This document shows positions 16,606 through 26,167 of a DNA stretch of 64,000 nucleotides, piece after piece (the first letter of the stretch is position 1; each line of letters begins with the position of its first letter). The notes under the pieces were generated by a model. That model searched no databases. It had not been told where the DNA came from and saw only the letters and a program-made list of their open reading frames with translations. The translations under genes were made by a program, and so were the position numbers. Location of the stretch: positions 65,557-129,556 of the forward strand of contig CAVVAX010000028.1 of assembly GCA_963746275.1 (NCBI GenBank), in the 5' to 3' direction. Source of the DNA: JAEULH01 sp963746275. Lineage in GTDB: Bacteria; Pseudomonadota; Alphaproteobacteria; Rhodospirillales; Defluviicoccaceae.

Positions 16606-19440
16606 CTATGTCGCTGTGATAGATGACCTGCTTTTCAACCACGAGACCAGCTGCTGCGTCGGCAACGGGCGGCTTATGAGATAACCCTGAACCTCGTCGC
16701 AGTTCTCGCATCGAAGAAAGTCCAACTGCCCTTTGGTCTCTACGCCCTCGGCGACGACCTGCAGGCCCATGCTGTGCGCCAGGACAATGATGGCCCGGAC
16801 GATGGCCGCATCCCCGGGGTCTAGGAGTGCGTCCTGAACGTAAGACCTATCGATCTTGAGGCCGCTCAGGGGCAGTTTCTTGAGATAAACAAGAGACGCG
16901 TACCCTACGCCGAAGTCGTCGACGAAGAGATCCACATCCATGTCGCGGATTTGCTCCATGATCCGCCGCGCCGCGTCCACGTCTAAAATCAAGCTCTCCT
17001 CGGTGATTTCGAGCGCAAGCCGAATCCCGCGTGCGGCCTCACCGCTTAGAAGGCCGTCGATCATAGCCGGAAGCTTCGGGTCCAAGAACTGCATCGGCGC
17101 CAGATTGACCGACACGCGCAGCGGCTGCAGATCTCCCAGTTCCCATGTTTGAGCCTGTTCGTACGCAGTCTTGAGGGTCCATGCGCTGATTTCGCTGGTC
17201 AGCCCCAGTTCCTCCGCGACCGCAATGACATCGGGTGGTGGATAACGCCGGCCGTCAGGCGCGGACCAGCGCAGGAGGGCTTCCACCCCGGCCATGCAGC
17301 CCGCGTTGGCGGTAACCTGAGGCTGGAAATGCAATTCCATCTCGTTGCCGTGCAACGCATGCCGAAGTGTCTGCGCGATCCGGGCGCGTTTCCAATCGCT
17401 GGGCGAACCTTCTTGGTCGGCGTAATGGATGCGGTCCCCGCCCGTCTGCTTTGCCCGCATCACTGCCCGTTCGGCGGCCATAATCAGCGAGCGCGAGTCC
17501 CGAGCGTCGCGGGGGAAGAAACTCACTCCGATACTGGCTCCGACAACCTGATGTAACCCGCCTACATCAAACGGCCTAACAAGGGCGCGTTTCACCTTAT
17601 GCGCGAAATACTTCGCCGAGTCTTCGTGCGCCAAGCCAGGAAAAAACAACCCGAAACGATCTTCGCCGAGGCGAGCAACCATGTCTGGCTCCTGGACCGA
17701 GTTGGCGATCCGCTCGGACGCGGTACGCAAGATGGCATTTGCTGCTTCCCTTCCTAACGCGGCATTGATGGTGGCGACTTCGGCGACGTCCACGACGAGG
17801 AGCGCAAGCGAGCTGTGCGTGGTGGCGGCTCCCAGAATTGCGTGGTCAAGCGCCTGCTCGAAGAGCTTGCGGTTGGCCAAGTTGGTCAAGGGATCGTGTG
17901 TAGCCTGATACTCGATGGAGCGAGCCAGTTGGCGTACATCCGTCACATCGTTCACTGCCACCACGGCGCCGCGAACGCGGCTGGCAGTCTCGCCGAAGGT
18001 GGCGATCGTTCCTCGGACATCACGGGTTTTTCCAGTCCTGCTTGTAAGAACGGCTTCCCAGGTGGTCTTTGCCGGCGACCCGCACGCGGAGGCCGGCAGA
18101 TCCAGGGCTATGGGCGCCCCGCTTAGAGGATCGTAAAGACGAAGGACCTGGTTTATGTGCAGACCGCGGATCTCCGCGGCCGTGAAGCCGGTCAGTTCCT
18201 CCGCGGCCGGATTCATGAAGGTCACGGTTCCCGACGCGTCTGTCGCAACGACGCCATCAGCGACGGACTTGAGGCTGGCACGCGCCCGATCTTGCTCTCG
18301 GACAAGAACTTTGCGAGCTGCGCCATACCTGAGCGCCGTGTGGATGGCGAAGCTTAGGATGAGACCCACGGACATAGCAACAGGCGGGATCCAGAGACCG
18401 AACACCGCCAGTGCAGCTGAGGTCGCAAGTGTAACCGCGATAAGCGCGCCTAGGATGACGAGCCACGTCGCGCGAATAACCTCATAAAGCGCCACCGCCG
18501 CCAAGATTATGGCGCAGCCGAAGAGCGCAACCAGGCGAGGCTCCAGGGGACGCCAGAAGATCTCCTGGAGCAAAGCGTCGACGAGGTTCGCCTGCAATTC
18601 GACGCCGCTCATCGCACGGTTCGGTCGAGCGAAAGGAACGATCAACCCGTCGCCGAGTGCGGTAGCAGTGGCGCCGACCAGCACCAGCCGGTCCCGCAAG
18701 CGGTCATGATCGACGTTCCGGTTGAGGACGTCGACGTATGAGATGCGGGAAAAGTGGCCCGGAGGTCCCGCATAGGGGATCAAGATGATCCCGTCGCGGA
18801 TCCACCCCATTGGGGACACCGTTGAGCGTTGTTCGGCGCGGACCGCAGGGATCGTCGCGAGCGGTTTGCCGGTGTAAAGTTCCACCGCCGCGAGCGCCAA
18901 GGCCGGCCAATGCGGTGTCGCGATCCCCGCCTTCAGAAACGTTCTTCGAACCACGCCATCGAGATCGTGCTCTACGTCCACATGCGCGAGCGCGGCCGCT
19001 GCCTGGATCAGTGGCAGGGATGGCAGGGCCTCTACGGTCTGGCCGCCGTAGGGGAGTTGCTGATGAAGGATAGGCAACACGACGCGGCCATGCTCCCCAA
19101 TCGCCTTTGCTAGCAGCGCTTCGCCATCCGGATTGCGTGGAGTCGGGTCGACGAAGGCGACGTCGAACGCAATGCTTCGGGCGCCGGCGTCCGTCAAGCG
19201 GCGCACCAAGTCGGCGTGTACGCTTCGCGGCCAAGCCCACTGGCCGAGAGCCGCAAGGCTTTGCTCGTCAATCGCAACGATCACAACCCGGTCCGACGGT
19301 TTCCGGCCGAAGAACTGGAGCTGGGAGTCGTAAACCAGCAGCTCCAAGCGCTCGAACCAGCCGAACCATCCGGCGACCGCCGCAGCGGCGGCAACGGCGA
19401 AGCCGGCGCATACCCGCAGCCGGGCGGCCTTGCTATCCAT
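16606..19440 (-). CDS. CHASE2-PAS-GGDEF-EAL membrane sensor (c-di-GMP phosphodiesterase-like)
   Basis: 944 residues. One N-terminal membrane helix (about 10-27) is followed by an extracytoplasmic CHASE2 domain (about 35-280: VVIVAIDEQSLAALGQWAWP, ARSIAFDVAFVDPTPRNPDG), then three closely spaced membrane helices (about 295-365). In the cytoplasm come a PAS domain (about 385-500, GTVTFMNPAAEELTGFTAAE), a GGDEF domain and an EAL domain (about 690-940). The GGDEF signature is LGEDRF, so cyclase activity is doubtful. The EAL side looks intact: VEALLRW, NLAPMQFLDP, ITEESLI, DDFGVGYASL, LKIDRSYV, EGVET, QGYLISRP. It begins one base after the stop of the LysM-FecR gene. Predicted role: envelope signal controlling c-di-GMP breakdown. 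Confidence 0.92.
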   Translation of the reverse strand: MDSKAARLRVCAGFAVAAAAAVAGWFGWFERLELLVYDSQLQFFGRKPSDRVVIVAIDEQSLAALGQWAWPRSVHADLVRRLTDAGARSIAFDVAFVDPTPRNPDGEALLAKAIGEHGRVVLPILHQQLPYGGQTVEALPSLPLIQAAAALAHVDVEHDLDGVVRRTFLKAGIATPHWPALALAAVELYTGKPLATIPAVRAEQRSTVSPMGWIRDGIILIPYAGPPGHFSRISYVDVLNRNVDHDRLRDRLVLVGATATALGDGLIVPFARPNRAMSGVELQANLVDALLQEIFWRPLEPRLVALFGCAIILAAVALYEVIRATWLVILGALIAVTLATSAALAVFGLWIPPVAMSVGLILSFAIHTALRYGAARKVLVREQDRARASLKSVADGVVATDASGTVTFMNPAAEELTGFTAAEIRGLHINQVLRLYDPLSGAPIALDLPASACGSPAKTTWEAVLTSRTGKTRDVRGTIATFGETASRVRGAVVAVNDVTDVRQLARSIEYQATHDPLTNLANRKLFEQALDHAILGAATTHSSLALLVVDVAEVATINAALGREAANAILRTASERIANSVQEPDMVARLGEDRFGLFFPGLAHEDSAKYFAHKVKRALVRPFDVGGLHQVVGASIGVSFFPRDARDSRSLIMAAERAVMRAKQTGGDRIHYADQEGSPSDWKRARIAQTLRHALHGNEMELHFQPQVTANAGCMAGVEALLRWSAPDGRRYPPPDVIAVAEELGLTSEISAWTLKTAYEQAQTWELGDLQPLRVSVNLAPMQFLDPKLPAMIDGLLSGEAARGIRLALEITEESLILDVDAARRIMEQIRDMDVDLFVDDFGVGYASLVYLKKLPLSGLKIDRSYVQDALLDPGDAAIVRAIIVLAHSMGLQVVAEGVETKGQLDFLRCENCDEVQGYLISRPLPTQQLVSWLKSRSSITAT

Positions 19441-19441
19441 G

Positions 19442-21093
19442 TCACAGCAGGGCCGGCAGGAGAATGAAGAATGGCAGGATCAGAGGCCACCAGTCCTCCG
19501 GAGGTATCTCAACGACTTGAACGGGGCTGAATGGCCCCTCGTAACCGTCATCGTCAATCGTCCGGACCCGCAGGAAGTACCGGCCGGGGTCTGGCCGCTT
19601 GAAAAGCACCTGAGGTTCCGCGACCTGCTTGTCGAAGATAATCCGTTCGAACTCCTGGTCGCGCGCAAGTTGAACTTGGTAGGTTTGACCCGGCTCGCCG
19701 GCTCGCCAGCGAAGCACCAGGTTCTCTTCGTCCTCCTCCGGCGGTTCCAGCTCAGGCCTCGCCGGAGCCGGCTTCACTTCGAAGCTCTGCGGGTCGCTGT
19801 AGGGCCCCGTCTCGCCGGAGGCATCGGTTGTCGCCACCCGCCAGCTATAGAGCCCGGGTGAAAGCGGCCGATCCAGGCGCAAGGACGTGGGTCCGAGACC
19901 ATTAAGGTCGAAGAGCAGCACCTGGAACTGATCATCCTTCGCCAGCTGGAACCGGAAACTCGTAGCGTTCACGGGCATCGACCACCGGAACTCAGGCGTG
20001 CCGTCGCGAACCTTGGCTTCCTTGATCGGTTGCATCGGCAACGGCGGCTCCGGGCGGGCATCCACGATAATGGTGGCGGTGGCGTCGAAGCCTTCCAAAC
20101 CCTGGCGATCAATCGCGCGCACCCGCATGGCATAGCGACCGTCGGGCAGGTCCGGGCCGCGAACCGTCTCGTCCTCGACAACTTCGTCGTACAGCAGCGT
20201 ATCGAACTCGGGGGTGAGCGCGATCTCGATCCTGTAGTCCTCGGCATTGGCAACTGGATCGATCTGGAAACGAATGGGCGCATCCTCGAACTCGGGCGGC
20301 AGCGCCGTCAGGCGCGGGGCCGGCAACAAGGTCTTCGGAGCTCCCGGCGGCTGCCCCTTCTTGGTTACGGTTCCGAACCCTTTCGGGACACGAACCGCAC
20401 GGTCTCCGGCGCGCACCTCAGCCGCTCCCGCCAGAACCTCCGTCCGCGCTACGGTACCCTTCTCGTCGACCGCCACCCGCAGCTCGGTTCCGCGCACCGC
20501 TGCAACTGCGGCCGGTGTCCAGACCTCAAACACCGACGAGGAGTATGGCGCTGGCGGAACGTCGGTATCCGTTCGACCTTCTCAAGGCGAACGCGGGTAT
20601 CCACCATGCCGCGGCCGCGGCCGTATGCGCGCAGTGCATCCAGGCGGACGACCGAGCCGGGGCCGGCAAGAAGCTCCGAGCCGTCGGCGAACTCGATGGT
20701 GGCGCTGCCACCGGGAGACACTTCCACCGTGTCGCCAGAGTACAGCAAGGTCCCCGGGGCCAGGGGCAGGGTCGTACCGGCTCCGACGCGAGTAATCGTT
20801 CCGCCGTTGTTCTCTGCTGCTGCCACTCGCGCCGGAACCGGTTGAACCTTCAGCCAGCGGATGGGAATGCGCAGACGGAACCCCGGCGGCATGTTCATGG
20901 GGTCGCTGATATTGTTCAGTTCCTTCAGGCGATCGGCCAAGGACGCGTTACCGAGATGGTGCTCGCTCAGATCCCATAGGGTATCGCCCGGTCGGACCGT
21001 GTAGATCCACTCCTGGCCGAACGAGGCCTCTGGCCAGATCGCGGCGAGGATGAGGAGAACACTCCCCCAGCGCCGCGCCCACCGTCCTTGCAT
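19442..21093 (-). CDS. secreted LysM-FecR domain protein with C-terminal membrane anchor, frameshifted
   Basis: A signal peptide (MQGRWARRWGSVLLILAAIW) is followed by a LysM domain (YTVRPGDTLWDLSEHHLGNA, LKELNNISDPMNMPPGFRLR) for peptidoglycan binding. A FecR-type beta domain comes next (GTTLPLAPGTLLYSGDTVEV, SATIEFADGSELLAGPGSVV). The frame breaks near 20570; the other frame continues SVFEVWTPAAVAAVRGTELR and KGTVARTEVLAGAAEVRAGD, completing the FecR domain. Several fibronectin-like repeats follow (RYAMRVRAIDRQGLEGFDAT, GLYSWRVATTDASGETGPYS, GRYFLRVRTIDDDGYEGPFS) and then a C-terminal hydrophobic stretch WWPLILPFFILLPALL. Restored length is about 550 residues. FecR-CHASE2 gene pairs recur in proteobacteria, suggesting it feeds the adjacent CHASE2 sensor. 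Confidence 0.88.
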
Positions 21094-21312
21094 CTTCGCC
21101 CGCCCCCGCCCGGTCGCTCGTCCGCCTTCCGGCGCACCCCTTTGGCGTAATCCCGAAGGATCTAGCCGGACAAACCTCGACCGGTAAAGGACCTTCTAAG
21201 CGGGTAGGCGCGACAAGCCCTTAACGATCTGAGGGCTGAACTGGGTACGCCGATTTAAACGAACCGGGGACTCTTGGGCGCACGGGGGCCTCGCGCAGAT
21301 CCTGGCCTCAGA

Positions 21313-21993
21313 TCAAGACGCCGGCACCGGCAGCCCAGCCGCCGCCACGGCGTCCGCCACGACGGTCTCGAACATCGCCGGCGTGAGCCGGCCGGTGTTG
21401 GTGTTGAGCCGGGAGCAGTGGTAGCTGTCGATCAGCGCCGGGCCGCCAGGCACAGCGTGGACGCAGCCGTGGCGGAAGGGGAATGCGGACCGGCGGAGCG
21501 AGAAGCAGGCCAGCACCGCATCGTGGGCGATGCTGCCCAAGGCCAGGACCGCCTTCAGCCGGCTCATGGCGGCAAGTTCCGAGGCGAGGAAGCGGCGGCA
21601 GCCTTTGATCTCGGCTGGCGTCGGCCTGTTGTCGGGTGGGACGCAGCGCGCGGCGTTGGTGATGCGGCAGCCGTTCAGGCGCAGGCCGTCGCCGGGGTCG
21701 GCCGCATAGCCGCCGCTGGCGAGGCCGAGGCGGAGCAGGGTTTCGTAGAGGAGGACGCCGGCGAAATCGCCGGTGAAGGGCCGGCCGGTGCGGTTGGCGC
21801 CGCGCAGCCCCGGGGCGAGGCCGACGATCAGGATCGGTGCGTCGAGCGGGCCGAAGGAGGGAACCGGCGCCGCATGCCAGTCGGAATGCTCCACGCGGCA
21901 CTGCAGGCGAAGGGCGCGGAGCCTCGGGCAGATGTTACAGTCGGGCTCAGGAACGAGCGGGCTGGCGTCGCCGGCCAGGCCCCGATCAGGCAT
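21313..21993 (-). CDS. udgB: uracil-DNA glycosylase, family 5 (UdgB)
   Basis: 226 residues. It removes uracil and some other deaminated bases from DNA. Family 5 signature GLAPGLRGANRTGRPFTGD is seen with Ala rather than Asp/Glu at the polar motif-A position. Four Cys suited to the Fe-S cluster occur (CNICPRLRALRLQC near the N-terminus, CRITNAARCVPP mid-protein), and the motif-B-like region HCSRLNTNTGRLTP is near the end. ATG 21993 overlaps the 3' end of the NYN gene by 8 bases. The longer frame to 22167 is only the NYN coding region read in another frame, so it was discarded. Confidence 0.9.
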   Translation of the reverse strand: MPDRGLAGDASPLVPEPDCNICPRLRALRLQCRVEHSDWHAAPVPSFGPLDAPILIVGLAPGLRGANRTGRPFTGDFAGVLLYETLLRLGLASGGYAADPGDGLRLNGCRITNAARCVPPDNRPTPAEIKGCRRFLASELAAMSRLKAVLALGSIAHDAVLACFSLRRSAFPFRHGCVHAVPGGPALIDSYHCSRLNTNTGRLTPAMFETVVADAVAAAGLPVPAS

Positions 21994-22618
21994 CCTCGAA
22001 CAGCGAGACCGTTCCCGCAGGCGGCGTGTTGGTCTGGGTGGCGCTCTGGGTGGTGCTCTGGGCCTGGTTGTTCCGGTCCTCGCGGCCGGGGAGGATGCGC
22101 TGGATCGCCGGCTGCAGGTCGAGGAGCTCGACGAAGTTGTCGGCCTGGCGGCGAAGCTCGTCGGCAACCATCGGCGGCTTGGAGCGGATGGTACTCACGA
22201 CCGTCACCCGAACCCCGCGCCGCTGAATCGCTTCAACCAGCCGGCGGAAGTCGCCGTCACCGGAAAATAAAACGACGTGGTCGAGGTGCTCGGCCATCTC
22301 CATGACGTCGATGGCGAGCTCGATGTCCATGTTGCCCTTGATCTTCCGCTGCCCGAAGGCGTCGGTGAACTCCTTGGTCGGCTTCGTCACCATCGTGTAG
22401 CCGTTGTAGTCGAGCCAGTCGATCAGCGGCCGTATGGGGGAGTACTCCTGATCCTCGATCAAGGCCGTGTAATAGAAGGCGCGGATGAGGTGCCCTTTCG
22501 CCGCGAACAACTCCAGCAGGCGCTTGTAATCGATGTCGAAGCTTAGCGCCTTCGCCGCCGCGTACAAATTGGAGCCGTCAATGAACAAACCAATGCGCTC
22601 CTGAGGATAAAATAGCAT
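21986..22618 (-). CDS. NYN-domain (LabA/DUF88-like) putative ribonuclease
   Basis: 210 residues from ATG 22618, which has AGGA about 10 bases upstream and matches usual starts of the family. The PIN-like NYN fold shows its acidic residues in RIGLFIDGSNLYAAAKAL, KIKGNMDIELAIDVMEMA and VVLFSGDGDFRRLVEAIQRR. The C-terminal 40 residues are Gln/Thr-rich and probably disordered. Substrates of bacterial LabA-like proteins are mostly unknown; nuclease action is predicted from the fold. It is translationally coupled to the udgB gene and divergent from folK. Confidence 0.88.
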   Translation of the reverse strand: MLFYPQERIGLFIDGSNLYAAAKALSFDIDYKRLLELFAAKGHLIRAFYYTALIEDQEYSPIRPLIDWLDYNGYTMVTKPTKEFTDAFGQRKIKGNMDIELAIDVMEMAEHLDHVVLFSGDGDFRRLVEAIQRRGVRVTVVSTIRSKPPMVADELRRQADNFVELLDLQPAIQRILPGREDRNNQAQSTTQSATQTNTPPAGTVSLFEDA

Positions 22619-22758
22619 CTTGTTTGATCCTGTCATCGCCTTCGCATGATCAATGCGGCCGATTAGCCGCCGGTACAATATCGTCGTGCCTCTTGTTTCG
22701 CGTGCAGGGCCTCAACGTATTCAGGTACATAAGGCGAACCCGCGCCACTGGCAAGACA

Positions 22759-23277
22759 ATGAGACGCACGTCCCCGCACATTTTCGTGGCCATCGGCGCC
22801 AACCTGCCGAGCCCGCGCTTTGGCCAACCGCCGACCTCCTTTGCCGCGGCGCTGGAGCTGCTCGCCGCCGCCGGCCCCGAGGTTCGCGCGGTCTCGCGCT
22901 GGTATCGCAGCCCGCCCCTGCCGCCGTCGCCGCAGCCCGACTATATCAATGGTGTGATCGAGCTCCGCTCGGGCCAGTCGCCCGCGGATTTTCTCTTGCT
23001 CCTGCACAAGGTCGAGAGGGCCTTCGGCCGGGTGAGGGGTGAACGCAACGCCGCGCGCAGCCTGGATCTCGACCTCCTCGCGTATGGCGACGCGGTGATT
23101 TCGGCGGACGAAGCGGGCCTCGAGGTGCCCCATCCGCGCCTGAGTGAGCGGTTGTTCGTGCTGCTGCCGTGGGCGGATCTGGCGCCGGAGTGGCGCCATC
23201 CGGTCAGCGGGCTGACGGTGGCGGAAATGATCGCGGCGCTGCCGGCCGGGCAGAAGATCGAGGTCTTGGCGCAATGA
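22759..23277 (+). CDS. folK: 2-amino-4-hydroxy-6-hydroxymethyldihydropteridine diphosphokinase
   Basis: 172 residues. It pyrophosphorylates 6-hydroxymethyl-dihydropterin in folate synthesis. Family blocks: IFVAIGANLPSPRFGQPPTS, AVSRWYRSPPLPPSPQPDYI, LLLLHKVERAFGRVRGERNA, ARSLDLDLLAYGD and EVPHPRLSERLFVLLPWADL. ATG 22759 starts directly before the first beta strand; the upstream extension to 22624 is rejected because it overlaps the NYN promoter side and lacks similarity. The folK-rpoZ-rel order is common in alphaproteobacteria. Confidence 0.95.
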   Translation: MRRTSPHIFVAIGANLPSPRFGQPPTSFAAALELLAAAGPEVRAVSRWYRSPPLPPSPQPDYINGVIELRSGQSPADFLLLLHKVERAFGRVRGERNAARSLDLDLLAYGDAVISADEAGLEVPHPRLSERLFVLLPWADLAPEWRHPVSGLTVAEMIAALPAGQKIEVLAQ

Positions 23278-23411
23278 GGTCGTTGTCTCGCGGGTATCCT
23301 GGGGAGTTTCGACGGTGTTTCGGCGGTGCTAGGGGGGAGCAATTGCTTTGCACTCGTGTTGTCGGCAAGATGTAGGTCAAGGGACCTTTACTCTGAGGGA
23401 GATCTGATTGG

Positions 23412-23877
23412 ATGGCGCGCGTTACAGTTGAGGACTGCGTAACCAGGGTTCCCAATCGCTTCGAGCTGGTCATGATGGCGGCTCAGCGCGGACGGAACAT
23501 CGGCGCCGGGACGCCGCTCGCGGTCGACCGCGACAACGACAAGAACGCCGTCGTTGCGCTTCGCGAGATCGCCGAGGCCAAGGTGGACCTGAAGGAGCTC
23601 GAAAACGGGCTGATCCGCGGCCTGCAGACCGTCGTCGAGGCGGACGAGCCGGAAGGCGAGGAGATGGACCTCCTGCCGATCAGCGAGGAGCTGGGCGAAG
23701 AGCGGGGCGAGGCCCGCGCTGATCAGGTCATGAGCGAGGACGAACTCCACTTCGAGGACGACACCGCGGGAGCGCAGGACGCCGTCGAGGACGCAGAGAG
23801 CGACAGACGTCGAGCTCGGCACCGAAGAGGAACCTGGTCCCGATCTCGACGATAGCGCGGAGCCCGGACCGTTCTAA
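23412..23877 (+). CDS. rpoZ: RNA polymerase omega subunit, frameshifted near the C-terminus
   Basis: The N-terminal 70 residues are the conserved omega fold: MARVTVEDCVTRVPNRFELV, MMAAQRGRNIGAGTPLAVDR, DNDKNAVVALREIAE. A long acidic tail follows. The open frame ends at 23855 with a basic run (RRRARHRRGTWSRSRR) unlike the rest of the tail. Removing one extra A near 23805 gives DVELGTEEEPGPDLDDSAEP and a stop at 23877, restoring the acidic tail, so I place the true end there. It helps assemble RNA polymerase and in some bacteria mediates ppGpp response; rel lies 27 bases downstream. The 134-base gap before it must hold its promoter, but I see no convincing boxes. Confidence 0.92.
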
Positions 23878-23903
23878 CCCAGGCTCCGCAACCAGGCCCC
23901 GCA

Positions 23904-26053
23904 ATGATCCGGCAATTCGAGCTGGTCGAACGCGTTAAGGGATACGATCCGTGCGTTGACGAAGAGGCGCTGAACCGCGGCTATGTCTTCGCGATGAAGG
24001 CGCACGGAAATCAACGCCGCGCCTCGGGCGATGCCTACTTTTCGCACCCGCTCGAAGTCGCCGGCATTCTCACCGACTACCGCCTGGACACCGCCTCGAT
24101 CATTACCGGGTTGCTGCACGACACCATCGAGGACACGACCGCGACGGTCGAAGATATCCGCTACCTGTTCGGCGACGAGGTCGCCCGGCTGGTCGACGGC
24201 GTCACCAAGCTTACCCGCATCGAGCTGCAGTCGGAGCGGGCGTCGCAGGCCGAGAATTTCCGCAAGCTGGTGCTGGCCATGTCGGAGGACATCCGCGTCC
24301 TCCTGGTCAAGCTTGCCGACCGGCTGCACAACATGCGCACGCTCAGGCACATCCGCGACCCGGAGAAGCGCCGGCGGATCGCCCACGAGACGATGGACAT
24401 CTACGCTCCCCTTGCCGAGCGGATCGGCATGCAGGAGATGAAGAACGAGCTCGAGGATCTGGCCTTCGCCGAGATCAACCCGCATGCGCGCGACTCGATC
24501 CTGGCCCGGCTCAGCTTCCTCCGCGACCAGGGCGGCGACCTCATCGCCCGGATCATCGACGAGCTGCAAACCACCATCGCCGCCGGCGGTATGAAGGCCG
24601 AGATCGTCGGCCGGGAGAAGACGGCGTTCTCGATCTGGCGGAAGATGCAGCGCAACAACCTCGGCTTCGAGCAGCTCTGCGACATCATGGCGTTCCGCGT
24701 CGTCGTCGAGACGGTCGATGATTGCTACCGCACGCTCGGGCAGCGTCCATCACGGCTATCCGGTCATCCCCGGCCGGTTCAAGGACTACATCTCGACACC
24801 GAAGCCCAACGGCTATCGCTCGCTGCACACGGCGGTGCTCGGCCCGGAAGGCCACCGCATCGAGATCCAGATCCGCACCCGCGAGATGCACGCGGTTGCC
24901 GAACGCGGCGTCGCCGCCCACTGGCACTACAAGCAGCACGTCAGCCATACCAACGGCCGGCAATACCGCTGGCTGCGCGAGCTGCTGGAAATCCTGGAGC
25001 ATGCGGTCGGGCCGGAAGAGTTTCTCGAGCACACCAAGCTCGAGATGTTTCAGGACGAGGTCTTCTGCTTCACCCCCAAGGGCGACCTGATCAATCTGCC
25101 GGTGCGGGGCGACCCCGGTGGACTTCGCCTACGCCGTCCACTCGGAAGTCGGCGACAAGTGCGTCGGCGCCAAGATCAACGGCCGGCTGATGCCGCTGCG
25201 GACGGCGCTGCAGAACGGCGACCAGGTCGAGATCATCACCTCGCGGGCGCAGACGCCGTCGCCGACCTGGGAGCGCTTCGTCGTCACCGGCAAGGCCCGG
25301 GCGCGCATCCGCAAGTTCATCCGCTCGAAGGAGCGCGAGCAGTACCTGCAGCTCGGCCGCTCGATCCTGGATCGGGCGTTCAAGGAGGAAGGCTACGAGT
25401 ACTCCAACAAGGCGTTGGAGGGCGTGCTCAAGAACTTCAAGCAGCCCACCGTCGACGACCTCTGCGCGCAGGTGGGCGCCGGGCTTCTGACCGGGCGTCA
25501 GGTCATCGAGACCGTCTTCCCGGGGACACGGAAGAAGCCGAGCTTCTACGAAAAGGTCATGCCGCTCGCCCGGCGCGGCAAGAAGACGCCGAAGAAGGAC
25601 TTCAACGTTCCGCTCAAGGGCCTCATCCCCGGCATGGCGGTGCACTTCGCCGGCTGCTGCCACGCCTTGCCCGGCGATCGCATCGTCGGCGTGGTGACCA
25701 CCGGCAAGGGCGTGACCATCCACACCATCGACTGCGACAGCCTGGCCGCCTTCGCCGACGCGCCGGAGCGCTGGATCGACGTCTCCTGGGACGTGGAGGA
25801 TCCCGCCGCGGCGATGCACATGAGCCGGCTGCAGCTCATCGTCGTCAACGCCCCCGGCAGCCTCGGCAGCCTGACCACGGTCATCGGCAAGAACGAAGGG
25901 AACATCACCAACCTCAAGTTCACCAACCGCACCGCCGAGTTCTTCGACATGCTGATCGACATCGAGGTCCGCGACGTCAAGCACCTGACCGACATTATCG
26001 CCGCCTTGCGCGCGACGCCTGCGATCAACACGGTCGACCGCGCTCGCGGGTAG
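23904..26053 (+). CDS. rel: bifunctional (p)ppGpp synthetase/hydrolase, two frameshifts
   Basis: Long Rsh-type enzyme of about 715 residues once repaired. The HD hydrolase domain is intact (HGNQRRASGDAYFSHPLEVA, LLHDTIEDTTATVEDI, KLADRLHNMRTLRHI). The synthetase domain has GRFKDYISTPKPNGYRSLHT and IQIRTREMHAVAERGVAAHW. A TGS domain follows (VDFAYAVHSEVGDKCVGAKI) and a C-terminal ACT domain ends the protein. Frame 1 runs to about 24735, where one extra G is present; frame 2 runs to about 25112, with one extra C; frame 3 runs to 26053. Both hydrolase and synthetase residues look present, so it is predicted bifunctional. Errors in the sequence are likelier than loss. Confidence 0.93.
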
Positions 26054-26167
26054 GGCGCGGGCCTAGTCCGGATGTCGGGCAGCCGCGTTCGGCGCTACAG
26101 AAACAGCCACCAATCGCCTATAACCGCTCGCTGCCGCCCGCGCGGGCGGCTTAAACCTCAGGTGCCC

